A stretch of DNA of 64,000 bases from Serratia entomophila. GTDB lineage: Bacteria; Pseudomonadota; Gammaproteobacteria; Enterobacterales; Enterobacteriaceae. A model generated the notes under the pieces. The model did no database searches, was not told where the DNA came from, and saw nothing but the letters and a program-made list of their open reading frames with translations. A program made the translations under genes and the position numbers. This document shows, in pieces, positions 35,929-44,976 of the stretch (position 1 is its first letter; each line of letters starts with the position of its first letter). The stretch is taken from positions 1,860,001 through 1,924,000 of the forward strand of contig NZ_CP082787.1 of the NCBI RefSeq assembly GCF_021462285.1. The letters run 5' to 3'.

Positions 35929-35947
35929 GGAAATGATAATGGTTATT
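35929..35947 (-). promoter_or_regulatory. Fur-box-like site
   Basis: The stretch containing AAATGATAATGGTTATT matches the Fur consensus at 14 of 19 positions. It lies between the lipoprotein gene and a possible 41-codon ORF, both leftward. Confidence 0.5.
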
Positions 35948-35949
35948 GT

Positions 35950-36075
35950 TTAGCTGCGATTGAGGTCGCGGCGGTGCGCGTCATCCCCATTCGCCGCCCA
36001 GTGGCCGGTGATGCAGGGCACCGCGGGATGCTTCGAGCCGCTGCCTGTACAGGCTGTTCGGGAGAGATGTGCCAT
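35950..36075 (-). CDS. Possible small ORF (41 codons)
   Basis: A 41-codon frame starting MAHLSRTACTGSGSKH and ending RRDLNRS. Its ATG at 36075 has GGAAG five bases upstream. Base composition here is distinctly GC-rich inside an AT-rich intergenic stretch, and there is no other explanation for that block. No similarity is recognised. It could equally be a structured RNA or a gene fragment. Confidence 0.35.
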   Translation of the reverse strand: MAHLSRTACTGSGSKHPAVPCITGHWAANGDDAHRRDLNRS

Positions 36076-36413
36076 TGTGTCTTCCAATCTGTAATAGAGA
36101 GATGTTAATCGGAACTTAGATTTATCTTATTTGGCGGGGCCGTAACTTATATTTCAGATATTCGCCTGGCCATAATATTTAACCGCAAGGTTTCGCCTGC
36201 ATTTTTATGTCGTTATATTTTCAGTAAACCAGGCCCTTAATAATCGGCTAATGCATTAGATACGAAGATTTGCCGCTTAGCGGGTTTTTTAGGCCAGGCC
36301 CAGGGGGCAAGAGGCGGGAAGTTATCCTATTTTCCCGCCTTTGGCGTATGAGCGCTACAGTTGCAGGCTATTCTCTTGCTACTATAAAAACTGATTTTTT
36401 TCAGGAGCTCAGA
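36076..36413. other. AT-rich non-coding stretch before the second lipoprotein gene
   Basis: About 340 bases that should hold the promoter of the lipoprotein gene at 36414. A CCGC-TTA-GCGG hairpin with a T-run at about 36272-36290 looks like a terminator. No supported ORF. Confidence 0.4.
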
Positions 36414-36845
36414 ATGAAGCATTACGCCGCGTTATTTCTTGCCTCTGCATTGCTGACGGGCTGCGCCACTCAGGCTACGCCGCCTCAGCAAGCGGAACTG
36501 CCGCCACCCAGCCGCTTATTGCTTTATCAGAATGTCCCGCAAACGCCTTATGCCACGGTGGTCGTGGTGCGCGATAGCGGCATGCTGGCCGGCAGCTGCC
36601 GCACCGGCGTCTACATCAATGGGGAGTTCGCCGCCTCTTTGGCCGCTAAAGAAAAAGCGGAGTTCCGCGTGCCGGTGGGCAATAACGAAGTGAGCATCGG
36701 GCAGGATATGATTGAAAACAGCCTGTGCATCTGGCGCGACACTAACGGCAAATTGCCGATGACGTTGCGTGCGGGAGAAAACCGTTATTTCCGCATAGCG
36801 GGGGATATGCAGCGCGGTTTCGTTTTGCAGGCGGGCAGGCCCTAA
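36414..36845 (+). CDS. Putative lipoprotein of unknown function
   Basis: A 143-residue protein with a lipoprotein signal peptide (lipobox ALLTGCATQ, cysteine about residue 18) and a proline-rich linker. The body has VVVVRDSGMLAGSC and VYINGEFAASLAAKEKAEFRV, the pattern of DUF2846-like lipoproteins that present a small beta domain; this is a resemblance only. AGGAGCT precedes the ATG at 36414; the open frame begins 48 codons earlier without a ribosome site. Confidence 0.75.
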   Translation: MKHYAALFLASALLTGCATQATPPQQAELPPPSRLLLYQNVPQTPYATVVVVRDSGMLAGSCRTGVYINGEFAASLAAKEKAEFRVPVGNNEVSIGQDMIENSLCIWRDTNGKLPMTLRAGENRYFRIAGDMQRGFVLQAGRP

Positions 36846-36866
36846 CCCTCTCTCGGCATGGGGCGT

Positions 36867-37208
36867 TTAGCGCCCCTGCCACCATCCCCATAGCGTGATT
36901 AACAGCCATGCCGCGGCAACCCAGCAGAGTACCGCCGCACCAAGCGCCAGCGAAAGCCGCAGGCTATTGACCAAAAAATACAGTGAAATCAAATACACCA
37001 GGTAGGGCAAGACGGCCCACATGCCAAAAATAAGCGTGGTTTTCAGGGCGGCGACAGAGCGCTCGTTGCCGACGATGTAATGGGCGATGAGAGCAAAAGT
37101 GGGGAACAGAGGCACTAAACCGGCGATGTAGTAGTTGCGGGTTTTGGCGAGTATGCCGATCAATACGACCACCAGAGCGCCGATCAACGCTTTGACAAGG
37201 ATGCCCAT
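36867..37208 (-). CDS. GlpM family membrane protein
   Basis: A 113-residue hydrophobic protein of the GlpM/YeaL-like family; the N terminus KALIGALVVVLIGILAKT is nearly the same as E. coli GlpM, followed by RNYYIAGLVPLFPTFALIAHY. Four membrane helices are likely. GlpM is linked to glycerol-3-phosphate metabolism and alginate in Pseudomonas, but its molecular role is unclear. Separated by about 120 bases from yecF on the same strand. Confidence 0.85.
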   Translation of the reverse strand: MGILVKALIGALVVVLIGILAKTRNYYIAGLVPLFPTFALIAHYIVGNERSVAALKTTLIFGMWAVLPYLVYLISLYFLVNSLRLSLALGAAVLCWVAAAWLLITLWGWWQGR

Positions 37209-37325
37209 AAGCTCCTCAGAGCAAAAGAAAATACACTGCCTGAAAGCACGTGCAAGATCAATCGCCCGCGCTGCGCGAGAGGGGAAAGCAGACCTGCGGA
37301 AACGGCAGATCTGCTGTGCGGCGGA

Positions 37326-37550
37326 TTATTGGCGGTAGGCGTGCTTAATCTGCTGGATGCTGTTTTTGAAGACTTCAGCCTGGGCCGGATCCTCGATCTG
37401 GGCGATAAAGCGTTCCATGTTGATAATGACCTTCCCGGCATCAGCCTGGCCGATCGATTTCAGAATCAGCGTCAGCGTCGCTTTAAGGCAGGCAACCTCG
37501 GTGGCCAGCGTTTCCGGGTTTGCAGACGTAGTGAAATCAACGTTGCTCAT
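37326..37550 (-). CDS. yecF: DUF2594 family protein YecF
   Basis: A 74-residue protein matching E. coli YecF (VACLKATLTLILKSIGQADAGK, then IQQIKHAYRQ at the C terminus), same length. The ATG at 37550 follows GGAGA and is preferred to the much longer open frame. Function unknown. As in E. coli it neighbours uvrY, but the sdiA gene found beyond it in E. coli is absent here. Confidence 0.9.
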   Translation of the reverse strand: MSNVDFTTSANPETLATEVACLKATLTLILKSIGQADAGKVIINMERFIAQIEDPAQAEVFKNSIQQIKHAYRQ

Positions 37551-38231
37551 TTTCTCTCCTGATATGTGAGGCCGAAGCCTGAAGCAAAGTGCATTTTGGT
37601 GCGCATCCGCGGCGCTCTTGAACCGCCGGGCGCGCGGAGGCGTATTTAACTGGGCGCGGAGTATAGCATAGCATGGGGCGGCCATCTGCACCGCGCGGCG
37701 TTAGCGGTGGGGCGCAGCGGGGCATAATGGCGCGCTGCGTTTGAATAATAGGCGAGTTATTTCGGCCTGGTTAATAAGTATTTGCCCGCCAGGAAATTGT
37801 TAAACATCCGGCATTATTTTAATTGCCAACCTTGCATTTTTCCCTTTTCGCGGGGGTTACTCTGAATAATTGTTTTTTTTCGCAGCGTTCGAGCGGTCAG
37901 GGGGATGGGGCTTCTGACTGGGCTTTAAATTTCAATAGATTACAAAAACAGCAGGCTCGTGCTAATATTATTCATGTCGTGATTGCTTACACTGATTTTC
38001 CCGCAGTTGTGTGATTGCCGCAGTATCATATGGTGTTAGTCGTACCCTAAGGTTATTTTTATCGACTCGTTTTCGGCGGCATAGACGGCTAGAATTGAAA
38101 AATCAGCTCTGCTCCGCAAAGTTAATCGGGAGTATGTATTAATCTGTATTCATTCTTGGCTGAAAAACCAGTAATATCTCTGGCGAAAACAGAGGCTGAT
38201 TGCATTACTCCCTTTTTTTGGAGATTTTTCC
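37551..38231. other. Long intergenic region between yecF and uvrY
   Basis: About 680 bases. The left 130 bases are GC-rich and would hold the yecF promoter; the rest is AT-rich with the uvrY promoter. I saw no sdiA remnant, no RNA gene and no convincing ORF (an open frame at 37823-38014 has no ribosome site). Confidence 0.4.
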
Positions 38232-38888
38232 TTGATTAGCGTTCTTCTTGTTGATGACCACGAACTGGTGCGCGCAGGGATACGACGCATTCTCGAAGAT
38301 ATCAAAGGCATAAAAGTTGTTGGTGAGGCCCAATGCGGTGAAGACGCCGTAAAATGGTGCCGTGGCAACGCCGTCGATATCGTGTTGATGGATATGAATA
38401 TGCCGGGCATTGGCGGGCTGGAAGCCACGCGCAAAATTGTGCGTTATGCGCCGGATGTCAAGGTCATCATGTTGACTATACATACAGAAAATCCGTTGCC
38501 CGCAAAAGTGATGCAAGCGGGAGCCGCCGGTTACCTGAGCAAGGGCGCCGCGCCGCAGGAAGTGATCAACGCTTTGCGCTCGGTGCATGCCGGGCAGCGC
38601 TATATCGCGTCTGACATCGCCCAGCAAATGGCGCTAAGCCAGCTGGAGCCGCAGACCGAAACGCCGTTCAGCTGTTTGTCCGAACGCGAGCTGCAGATCA
38701 TGTTGATGATTACCAAAGGCAAAAAGGTCAATGAGATCTCAGAACAGCTGAGCCTCAGCCCGAAAACGGTGAACAGTTATCGCTATCGCATGTTCAGCAA
38801 GTTGAACATCAGCGGCGATGTCGAACTGACCCACCTGGCTATCAGACACGGATTGTTCAATGCGGAGACGTTGTTAAGCAGTGAGTGA
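38232..38888 (+). CDS. uvrY: Response regulator UvrY (BarA-UvrY)
   Basis: A 218-residue two-component regulator (SirA/GacA orthologue) that activates CsrB/CsrC small RNAs and so relieves CsrA. The receiver domain has the phospho-acceptor in [10 protein letters not shown] (about Asp54) and ends with YLSKGAAP; the LuxR-type HTH is at about 145-205 ([32 protein letters not shown]). The start is TTG at 38232, giving [16 protein letters not shown] as in E. coli. Its end overlaps uvrC by 8 bases. Confidence 0.97.
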   Translation: MISVLLVDDHELVRAGIRRILEDIKGIKVVGEAQCGEDAVKWCRGNAVDIVLMDMNMPGIGGLEATRKIVRYAPDVKVIMLTIHTENPLPAKVMQAGAAGYLSKGAAPQEVINALRSVHAGQRYIASDIAQQMALSQLEPQTETPFSCLSERELQIMLMITKGKKVNEISEQLSLSPKTVNSYRYRMFSKLNISGDVELTHLAIRHGLFNAETLLSSE

Positions 38889-40713
38889 TCGTTTTGATTC
38901 CAAAGCCTTTCTGAGCACCGTAACCAGCCAGCCCGGCGTCTATCGCATGTATGACGCCACGGGCACGGTTATCTACGTCGGCAAAGCCAAAGACCTGAAA
39001 AAACGTCTCGCCAGCTACTTCCGCCAGCAGGTTGGCAGCCGCAAAACAGAGACCCTGGTTAAAAATATTGCGCAAATAGACGTAACTGTTACCCATACCG
39101 AAACAGAAGCGCTGTTGCTGGAACATAACTACATTAAGTTGTACCAGCCGCGATATAATGTTCTTTTACGTGACGATAAATCTTATCCGCTGATTTTCCT
39201 CAGCGCGGACAGCCATCCGCGGCTGGCGGTGCATCGGGGGGCCAAGCACGCCAAAGGCGAGTACTTCGGGCCTTTCCCCAATTCCTACGCCGTGCGCGAG
39301 ACGCTGGCACTGCTGCAAAAGCTGTTCCCGATCCGCCAGTGTGAAAACAGCGTATACCGCAATCGTTCGCGCCCGTGTCTGCAGTATCAGATTGGCCGCT
39401 GTCTGGGGCCCTGTGTCGCCGGCCTGGTGAGCGAAGAGGAATATCGGCAACAGGTAGACTATGTGCGCCTGTTCTTGTCCGGCAAGGATCAGCAGGTGTT
39501 GCACCAGCTGATTGAGCGAATGGAAAACGCCAGCAAGCTGCTGAATTTCGAAGAGGCGGCGCGCATACGCGATCAGATCCAGGCGGTGCGGCGCGTCACG
39601 GAACGGCAGTTCGTCTCTGGCGACAGCGACGATCTGGACGTGATTGGCGTAGCCTTTGACGCCGGTATGGCCTGCCTGCACGTGTTGTTCATTCGCCAGG
39701 GCAAGGTGCTGGGCAGCCGCAGCTATTTCCCGAAAGTGCCGGGCGGCACGGAAATGGCGGAAGTGGTGCAGACTTTCGTCGGCCAATTCTACCTGCAGGG
39801 CAGCCAGGCGCGCACCCTGCCAGGGGAGATCCTGCTGGATTTCACCCTGCCGGAAAAAGATCTGTTGGCCGAATCGCTTTCTGAGCTGGCGGGCCGCAAG
39901 ATTCAGATTCAGAGCAAACCGCGCGGCGATCGCGCCCGCTATTTGAAGCTGGCGCGCACCAACGCGGCAACGGCTCTGACCACCAAACTCTCGCAGCAGT
40001 CGACGATTCACCAACGGCTGGCGGCGCTGGAGAAAGTGCTTAACCTGTCCGAAATCAATCGGATGGAGTGTTTCGACATCAGCCATACGATGGGGGAGCA
40101 GACGGTCGCTTCCTGCGTGGTGTTCGACGGCAACGGACCGCTGCGTTCGGAATATCGGCGCTACAATATCACCGGCATTACGCCGGGCGATGACTACGCC
40201 GCCATGGCGCAGGTGCTGAAACGCCGCTATGGCAAGGCGTTGGAAGAGAAAAAAATTCCAGACGTTATTTTTATCGACGGCGGCAAAGGCCAGCTCGGCA
40301 TGGCGATCGAGGTGTTCAACTCGTTGAACGTCAGTTGGGATAAAAACAAGCCGTTGCTGATTGGCATCGCGAAGGGCGCCGATCGCAAGGCCGGGTTGGA
40401 AACGCTGTTCTTTGTGCCGGAAGGTGAGGGGATATCGCTGCCGCCGGATTCGCCGGCGCTGCATGTGATCCAGCATATCCGCGACGACTCGCACAATCAT
40501 GCGATCACCGGGCACCGCCAGAGAAGGGCAAAAGTCAGAAATACCAGCGCGTTGGAACTGATCGAAGGCGTTGGGCCAAAACGGCGACAGGTGCTGTTGA
40601 AGTATATGGGTGGACTTCAACCATTATTGAACGCCAGCGTTGAGGAAATTGCAAAAGTGCCGGGTATTTCACAAGCATTGGCAGAAAAGATCTACAATGC
40701 ATTGAAACACTGA
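38881..40713 (+). CDS. uvrC: Excinuclease ABC subunit C
   Basis: A 610-residue nuclease that makes the 3' and 5' cuts in nucleotide excision repair with UvrAB. In order: GIY-YIG domain ([23 protein letters not shown], residues 15-95), UVR motif ([14 protein letters not shown], about 220), RNase H-like endonuclease domain ([22 protein letters not shown]) and tandem HhH ([14 protein letters not shown]) at the C terminus. GTG start at 38881 inside the end of uvrY, the conserved enterobacterial arrangement. Confidence 0.98.
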   Translation: MSDRFDSKAFLSTVTSQPGVYRMYDATGTVIYVGKAKDLKKRLASYFRQQVGSRKTETLVKNIAQIDVTVTHTETEALLLEHNYIKLYQPRYNVLLRDDKSYPLIFLSADSHPRLAVHRGAKHAKGEYFGPFPNSYAVRETLALLQKLFPIRQCENSVYRNRSRPCLQYQIGRCLGPCVAGLVSEEEYRQQVDYVRLFLSGKDQQVLHQLIERMENASKLLNFEEAARIRDQIQAVRRVTERQFVSGDSDDLDVIGVAFDAGMACLHVLFIRQGKVLGSRSYFPKVPGGTEMAEVVQTFVGQFYLQGSQARTLPGEILLDFTLPEKDLLAESLSELAGRKIQIQSKPRGDRARYLKLARTNAATALTTKLSQQSTIHQRLAALEKVLNLSEINRMECFDISHTMGEQTVASCVVFDGNGPLRSEYRRYNITGITPGDDYAAMAQVLKRRYGKALEEKKIPDVIFIDGGKGQLGMAIEVFNSLNVSWDKNKPLLIGIAKGADRKAGLETLFFVPEGEGISLPPDSPALHVIQHIRDDSHNHAITGHRQRRAKVRNTSALELIEGVGPKRRQVLLKYMGGLQPLLNASVEEIAKVPGISQALAEKIYNALKH

Positions 40714-40771
40714 GGGCAATGTAGCAACATACTCTTAATTCCCACTCCAGCCAGATAGTTAGCGTAGCATT

Positions 40772-41320
40772 ATGCAATTGAATATACCGACGTGGCTTAC
40801 CCTGTTTCGCGTAGTATTGATCCCGTTTTTTGTGTTGGCATTTTATCTGCCGTTCACCTGGGCTCCGATGGTTTGCGCCATCATCTTTGTGTTTGCTGCT
40901 GTAACCGACTGGTTTGACGGCTTTTTAGCCCGTCGTTGGAAGCAAACCACTCGCTTTGGGGCGTTTCTCGATCCGGTGGCGGACAAAGTGATGGTTGCCG
41001 TGGCGCTGGTGTTGGTGGCGGAACACTATCACAGCTGGTGGATCACGCTGCCGGCGGCCACCATGATCGCCCGTGAAATTATCATTTCGTCGCTGCGCGA
41101 GTGGATGGCGGAAATCGGTAAGCGCAGCAGCGTGGCGGTATCGTGGATTGGTAAAGTGAAGACCATGGCGCAGATGATGTCGCTGGTCGGGCTGCTGTGG
41201 CGCCCCGATCGTTCCGTTGAATATGTGGCGTTTGGCCTGCTGTACATCGCTGCGGTGCTGACTTTCTGGTCGATGTTCCAATATTTGAACGCTGCGCGAA
41301 ACGATCTGCTTGAACCCTGA
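40772..41320 (+). CDS. pgsA: Phosphatidylglycerophosphate synthase
   Basis: A 182-residue CDP-alcohol phosphatidyltransferase that joins CDP-diacylglycerol and glycerol-3-phosphate in the inner membrane, the committed step to phosphatidylglycerol and cardiolipin. The catalytic motif D-x2-DG-x2-AR-x8-G-x3-D-x3-D is intact ([11 protein letters not shown], then [10 protein letters not shown]). Length equals E. coli PgsA. Located 58 bases after uvrC and followed by glyW-cysT-leuZ as in E. coli. Confidence 0.97.
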   Translation: MQLNIPTWLTLFRVVLIPFFVLAFYLPFTWAPMVCAIIFVFAAVTDWFDGFLARRWKQTTRFGAFLDPVADKVMVAVALVLVAEHYHSWWITLPAATMIAREIIISSLREWMAEIGKRSSVAVSWIGKVKTMAQMMSLVGLLWRPDRSVEYVAFGLLYIAAVLTFWSMFQYLNAARNDLLEP

Positions 41321-41465
41321 TCAAAGCGCTGCAAAAATCGGCAAACGAACGTAATGAGCCAACAATTTTATTGACTCATTACGTCAGGCAAGTAGAATGC
41401 ATCGCATCAGACGGCAGCGACGAATCGCCGAAAGATAGTAAAAAAATCAGCAAGTTCTGATTAAT

Positions 41466-41541
<76 letters not shown>

Positions 41542-41597
41542 AATTTGATGAAGTTGGCGTTTTTCCGACTTCAGCCTGAAAAGGCAAACAGAATTAA

Positions 41598-41671
41598 GGC
41601 GCGTTAACAAAGCGGTTATGTAGCGGATTGCAAATCCGTCTAGTCCGGTTCGACTCCGGAACGCGCCTCCA
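41598..41671 (+). tRNA. cysT: tRNA-Cys (GCA)
   Basis: A 74-base cloverleaf with acceptor GGCGCGT/ACGCGCC, anticodon GCA in the loop TTGCAAA, T-loop TTCGACT and encoded CCA. Confidence 0.97.
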
Positions 41672-41681
41672 ATTTTCCCGA

Positions 41682-41767
41682 GCCCGGGTGGTGAAATCGG
41701 TAGACACAAGGGATTTAAAATCCCTCGGCTTATGGCTGTGCGGGTTCAAGTCCCGCCCCGGGTACCA
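41682..41767 (+). tRNA. leuZ: tRNA-Leu (TAA)
   Basis: An 86-base class II tRNA with acceptor GCCCGGG/CCCGGGT, anticodon TAA in TTTAAAA, a long variable arm (CGGCTTATGGCTG) and encoded CCA. Completes the glyW-cysT-leuZ operon. Confidence 0.97.
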
Positions 41768-41814
41768 GGGAATAAAAATACCGAATAATCAAAGCAATAA
41801 GCAGTAATGTCGTA

Positions 41815-41836
41815 GCCGCCGAGAGGCGGTTTTTTT
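41815..41836 (+). terminator. Terminator of the tRNA operon
   Basis: A CCGCC-GAGA-GGCGG hairpin followed by seven T lies 48 bases after leuZ. Confidence 0.88.
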
Positions 41837-42071
41837 GTGCCTGAAGATCCTTTCCCCAATATCACTTTTATTCTGTGCGTCGGCACCAGAGCTCCGCTCG
41901 GGGAATACCGCGCTTATCAGTTCTATCGCCGCCTGCCATTGCTATGTCTTGCTCTCTGGCTAGGCTATAATCTTGCTTGATACGAAAATTCTTATAGCAA
42001 CCGTAACTATAAAGGCGCTGCCGCGATTTAATGCGCCATGTTCACCTGTCAGACATCTAGCTGGGGATGAT

Positions 42072-42251
42072 ATGCGGGATTTCGAAGCGGAAGATTGGCT
42101 CATCAGGTTAAAAAAGCTCTACCCGGATATAGCGATAAAAGAGGTTGTTGCCTATAGAAAGGGGTTTCGTGTCATGTTTGGGGACGATGAGACTTTGTCG
42201 TTGCAAGATTTCCAACGCAAATTCTACAAGGTGAAAAAGAAAGAAATCTAA
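42072..42251 (+). CDS. Small protein of unknown function
   Basis: A 59-residue charged protein (MRDFEAEDWLIRLKKLYP, then FRVMFGDDETLSLQDFQRKFYK and a lysine-rich end). The ATG at 42072 follows GGGGATG; the open frame extends 33 codons upstream without a better start. No family recognised. AT-rich relative to neighbours, as is the whole 41.8-42.6 kb stretch, which may be a small acquired segment next to the tRNA cluster. Confidence 0.5.
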   Translation: MRDFEAEDWLIRLKKLYPDIAIKEVVAYRKGFRVMFGDDETLSLQDFQRKFYKVKKKEI

Positions 42252-42409
42252 TGCCGCTGTAGATATGGATAACAGGGCAAAAATCCCCGTATGCGCGCGA
42301 TGGCGCAGCGCGGTAGGAAAGCCCGCGTCTGTGGCAATTATCTGCCGGCTGCATGCGAAATACGGCATTCTGGTCTAGTATTCGTGGGTGAAAATTTACT
42401 GAGGTGGTT

Positions 42410-42619
42410 ATGTATTCGAATAAACCCATTGAGTTTGATGAAGAAATTTGTCTGGCAATCGGCAAGGCCGTATTAGAAGTGGTTAAACTTGGTGGGGAAA
42501 CCAGCGCGCCGGCACTCATGGATGCGATAGAGAAGGCCGTGGAACAGCAGGATATGACCGATAACGCAGTTGCGGCTGCAGATGACGCTCTGGATTTAAT
42601 CGCCCGCCTCTTGCAATGA
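42410..42619 (+). CDS. Small protein of unknown function
   Basis: A 69-residue acidic helical protein starting MYSNKPIEFDEEICLAIG and ending DALDLIARLLQ. ATG at 42410 with TGAGG five bases upstream; the GTG at 42404 lies inside that ribosome site. Its size and helix pattern faintly recall the YmgB/AriR connector proteins, but this is not a firm match. Its stop codon is embedded in the following terminator. Confidence 0.6.
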   Translation: MYSNKPIEFDEEICLAIGKAVLEVVKLGGETSAPALMDAIEKAVEQQDMTDNAVAAADDALDLIARLLQ

Positions 42620-42626
42620 GGCGGGC
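42602..42626 (+). terminator. Hairpin overlapping the end of the preceding gene
   Basis: A perfect 9-bp stem (GCCCGCCTC/GAGGCGGGC) with a 7-base loop spans the stop codon of the 69-residue gene. It lacks a long T-run. Confidence 0.65.
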
Positions 42627-42659
42627 CCGTTAAATATCAGATCCTCAAATCCCTGGCGG

Positions 42660-42929
42660 CTATTTAAAACCGCCTGCGCGTATAAAATCGAGCCCGGCGG
42701 CGGTTATTTTCGTTTGATGCGGGTCGATATCATAATTATTTTCGTCGATATCGCTCATCACGTAGGCCTGTATCAGCCCTTTGGCCTGCAAATAGGCGAA
42801 GGGATCGGCGAAGGCGTGCGGGCTGGTCGCATCCTGTTTCCAATATTCGTAGGTTTTTGCGTCCAGCGCGTCGGGGTGGTTGGCGGCCAGCCTGGCCAAT
42901 ATCTGGTTGCAGAATACGTAGTCGGTCAT
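42660..42929 (-). CDS. Small protein of unknown function
   Basis: An 89-residue protein starting MTDYVFCNQILARLAANHPDA and containing EYWKQDATSPHAFADPF and the C-terminal KITAAGLDFIRAGGF. The last motif resembles the wing of small winged-helix proteins (GxxFI at a chain end), suggesting a DNA-binding or hypothetical YjcQ-like fold, but I cannot name it. AAGGATG precedes the ATG. Downstream of and co-oriented with the RpiR-type gene. Confidence 0.6.
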   Translation of the reverse strand: MTDYVFCNQILARLAANHPDALDAKTYEYWKQDATSPHAFADPFAYLQAKGLIQAYVMSDIDENNYDIDPHQTKITAAGLDFIRAGGFK

Positions 42930-43006
42930 TTCATCATCCTTTTCGCGGCGTCTGTTGCACTTTGCTAATTGTAGATGACTCTTTGTCTTCCGGCGGCGCG
43001 CGCCGA

Positions 43007-44152
43007 CTAATCCGCCGCCTGAGCGTTCAGGCTTTCGGGCAGCAGCTGGGCCAGCAGCAGATCGATCGCCAGCATCAGCCCATAGCGCGCCGCGCTGCCG
43101 TTGCCGATGGGCAACAGGCTGTCCGCCAGCCCGGCCAAGGTGCTGCCGGCGGGCGCCAGGGCGATGCTGTAGGCGCCACTGGCGGCGGTCAACCTGGCGG
43201 CGTTGAGCAAATCGCTGTTTTCGCCGCTGCCAGACAGCAAGATGACGCTTTGCGGCGTGCTCAGGGTTGAGGCGGTCATGCGCATCAGCGCCGGATCCAG
43301 ACAGGTGAAGGCCGGGCATCCCATACCCACCAGGCGCTGCTGCAGGTCGTTGACGTACAGCGTCATGCCGCCAACGCCGAAAATATGCACGCTTTTCGAC
43401 TGGCTCAACCGCTGGCAGATGCCGATCACCGCGGCGTGATCCAACTGTTGGAGCTGCTGCCGCAGCGTGCTTTCCACATCGTTTACCCGCTGCAGCCACA
43501 GGCGCGGCCCGTTGCCGTCTTGCGGCTGCGCGCCGCCCAGATAGCGCGAACCCGCCACGCTGGCCTGCGCCAGCTTCATGCGCAGGTCGCGGATGTCGTC
43601 GCAGCCCAGGGTTTTGGCGAAGCGGGTAATGGTGGCCGGGCTAACCCCCGCCTGGGCCGCCAACTGTTCGATGGTTGCGGAAGAGGCGAAGGCGATGTCT
43701 TCCAATATGGTCTGCGCTACCTTGGCTTCCTGTTGGCTAAGGTGATTTTGCTGTGCGCGAATTTGGTAGACGATGTCGGCAATATCTTCACAACCGATAG
43801 ATTTGCCGAAGCGGCTGAGCGTCGCCTGGTTGACGCCGGGCAGCTTGCCTATCTCGGCGGCCGATGCGAAGGCGATGTCCATCCCTCCCAACACCGGTTG
43901 CGCCACTGCGGCTTGTTGCTGCAATGCCGCCGGTTGGCCGCGCATCAGGCCGATAAAGTCGTTGAGATCCTGGCAGCCCAGCGATTTGGCAAAGTGGCCG
44001 ACGATTTCGGTGCTGACGCCGGCACGCGCCGCCAGTTGCTCAATGGTGGCGGTGGCGGCAAACGCCGGGTTGTCCAGCAGCGCGCGGGCGACCTTCGCCT
44101 CCTGGCGGCTGAACGGATTTTGCCTGAACTGAATGTGGTAAACGAGATCCAT
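43007..44152 (-). CDS. MurR/RpiR-family regulator with three tandem HTH units
   Basis: A 381-residue regulator with one C-terminal SIS domain (about 240-370: VHIFGVGGMTLYVNDLQQRL, VILLSGSGENSDLL). The usual single N-terminal HTH_6 is replaced by three related units: about 10-72 (FSRQEAKVARALLDNPAFAA), 85-133 (degenerate, GVNQATLSRFGKSIGCEDIAD) and 134-195 (LSQQEAKVAQTILEDIAFAS). Normal family length is about 285. ATG at 44152 is used, with AAGGGA upstream. Divergent from the PTS operon and likely its sugar-phosphate-responsive controller. Confidence 0.88.
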   Translation of the reverse strand: MDLVYHIQFRQNPFSRQEAKVARALLDNPAFAATATIEQLAARAGVSTEIVGHFAKSLGCQDLNDFIGLMRGQPAALQQQAAVAQPVLGGMDIAFASAAEIGKLPGVNQATLSRFGKSIGCEDIADIVYQIRAQQNHLSQQEAKVAQTILEDIAFASSATIEQLAAQAGVSPATITRFAKTLGCDDIRDLRMKLAQASVAGSRYLGGAQPQDGNGPRLWLQRVNDVESTLRQQLQQLDHAAVIGICQRLSQSKSVHIFGVGGMTLYVNDLQQRLVGMGCPAFTCLDPALMRMTASTLSTPQSVILLSGSGENSDLLNAARLTAASGAYSIALAPAGSTLAGLADSLLPIGNGSAARYGLMLAIDLLLAQLLPESLNAQAAD

Positions 44153-44253
44153 GACTGCAGCGTCCCTTTGTTGCGCCAAGCGGCGGCTTCACTCTTTGCC
44201 AAACTAGCCTGTTTTTCATTCGGCATAAAGACTTAACCAACAGAATAAATTAA

Positions 44254-44268
44254 TGAAAAAAATTTTCA
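44254..44268. promoter_or_regulatory. Operator-like 15-mer, copy 1
   Basis: TGAAAAAAATTTTCA, a near palindrome of the TGAAA-TTTCA type seen at RpiR-family sites, about 100 bases upstream of the rpiR-type gene. An identical copy lies at 44399-44413. Confidence 0.55.
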
Positions 44269-44398
44269 ATTTAATCGGGATAAAAATCTCGACGTCGTCG
44301 CAATCTTTTTTAACCATTTAATATTGTTATTCTTTTAAGTGGGTAAAAATATCCGCTTTCATTGCTCTTAGAAAGAATCCGATCGCCGATCACAGTGT

Positions 44399-44413
44399 TG
44401 AAAAAAATTTTCA
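44399..44413. promoter_or_regulatory. Operator-like 15-mer, copy 2
   Basis: Identical to copy 1 over all 15 bases and 145 bases away from it, nearer the PTS operon. The pair could allow repression by looping or separate control of the two divergent promoters. Confidence 0.55.
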
Positions 44414-44559
44414 TGAAGTGATTTTGTTAACCGGTTGTTTTATATGATTTAAGTGCGAATCATAATTAAATCGTATGCAATTAAGGTATTTACAAGCGTG
44501 TTGCAGGGCTGTTTTATGTTTGTACAGCCGACGTGGCTTCACCACAGGGTCAATCAAAC

Positions 44560-44865
44560 ATGCAACGAATCGTCTTATGCTGCGCCGCAGGCATGTCTAC
44601 CAGCATGCTGGTGCAAAAAATGAAAACCGAAGCGCAAAAGCGCGCGCTGGATATCGAGATTGACGCAGTGCCGGTGGCAGAGTTTGCACGGGCGATCGCG
44701 CAGGCGGACATCGTGCTGCTGGGGCCGCAGGTAAAGTATGAACATGCCCGCCTGTCCGAACTGGCGGCGCCATTGGGCAAAACCGTCGCGGTGATCGACA
44801 TGATGGATTACGGCACCCTGCGCGGCGATAAAGTGCTGGATAAGGCGCTGGGCCTGCTGGCTTAA
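44560..44865 (+). CDS. PTS lactose/cellobiose-family EIIB component
   Basis: A 101-residue cytoplasmic phosphocarrier. The phosphorylated cysteine is C7 or C8 in IVLCCAAGMSTSMLVQKM; LLGPQVKYEH is the conserved second segment. It accepts phosphate from EIIA and passes it to sugar bound by EIIC. The ATG at 44560 fits the family N terminus; a GTG nine codons earlier is less likely. First gene of the PTS operon EIIB-EIIA-GH4-EIIC. Confidence 0.92.
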   Translation: MQRIVLCCAAGMSTSMLVQKMKTEAQKRALDIEIDAVPVAEFARAIAQADIVLLGPQVKYEHARLSELAAPLGKTVAVIDMMDYGTLRGDKVLDKALGLLA

Positions 44866-44976
44866 AGCAACACGCGGGGCGAGTTCCCCGGCATATTTTA
44901 TTTATCGATTTCCGCGGGTTATTTCCTTAACCCGCTGCGGCATGGCTATGCCTGAAACCAGGCGGCGGGGGGATAT

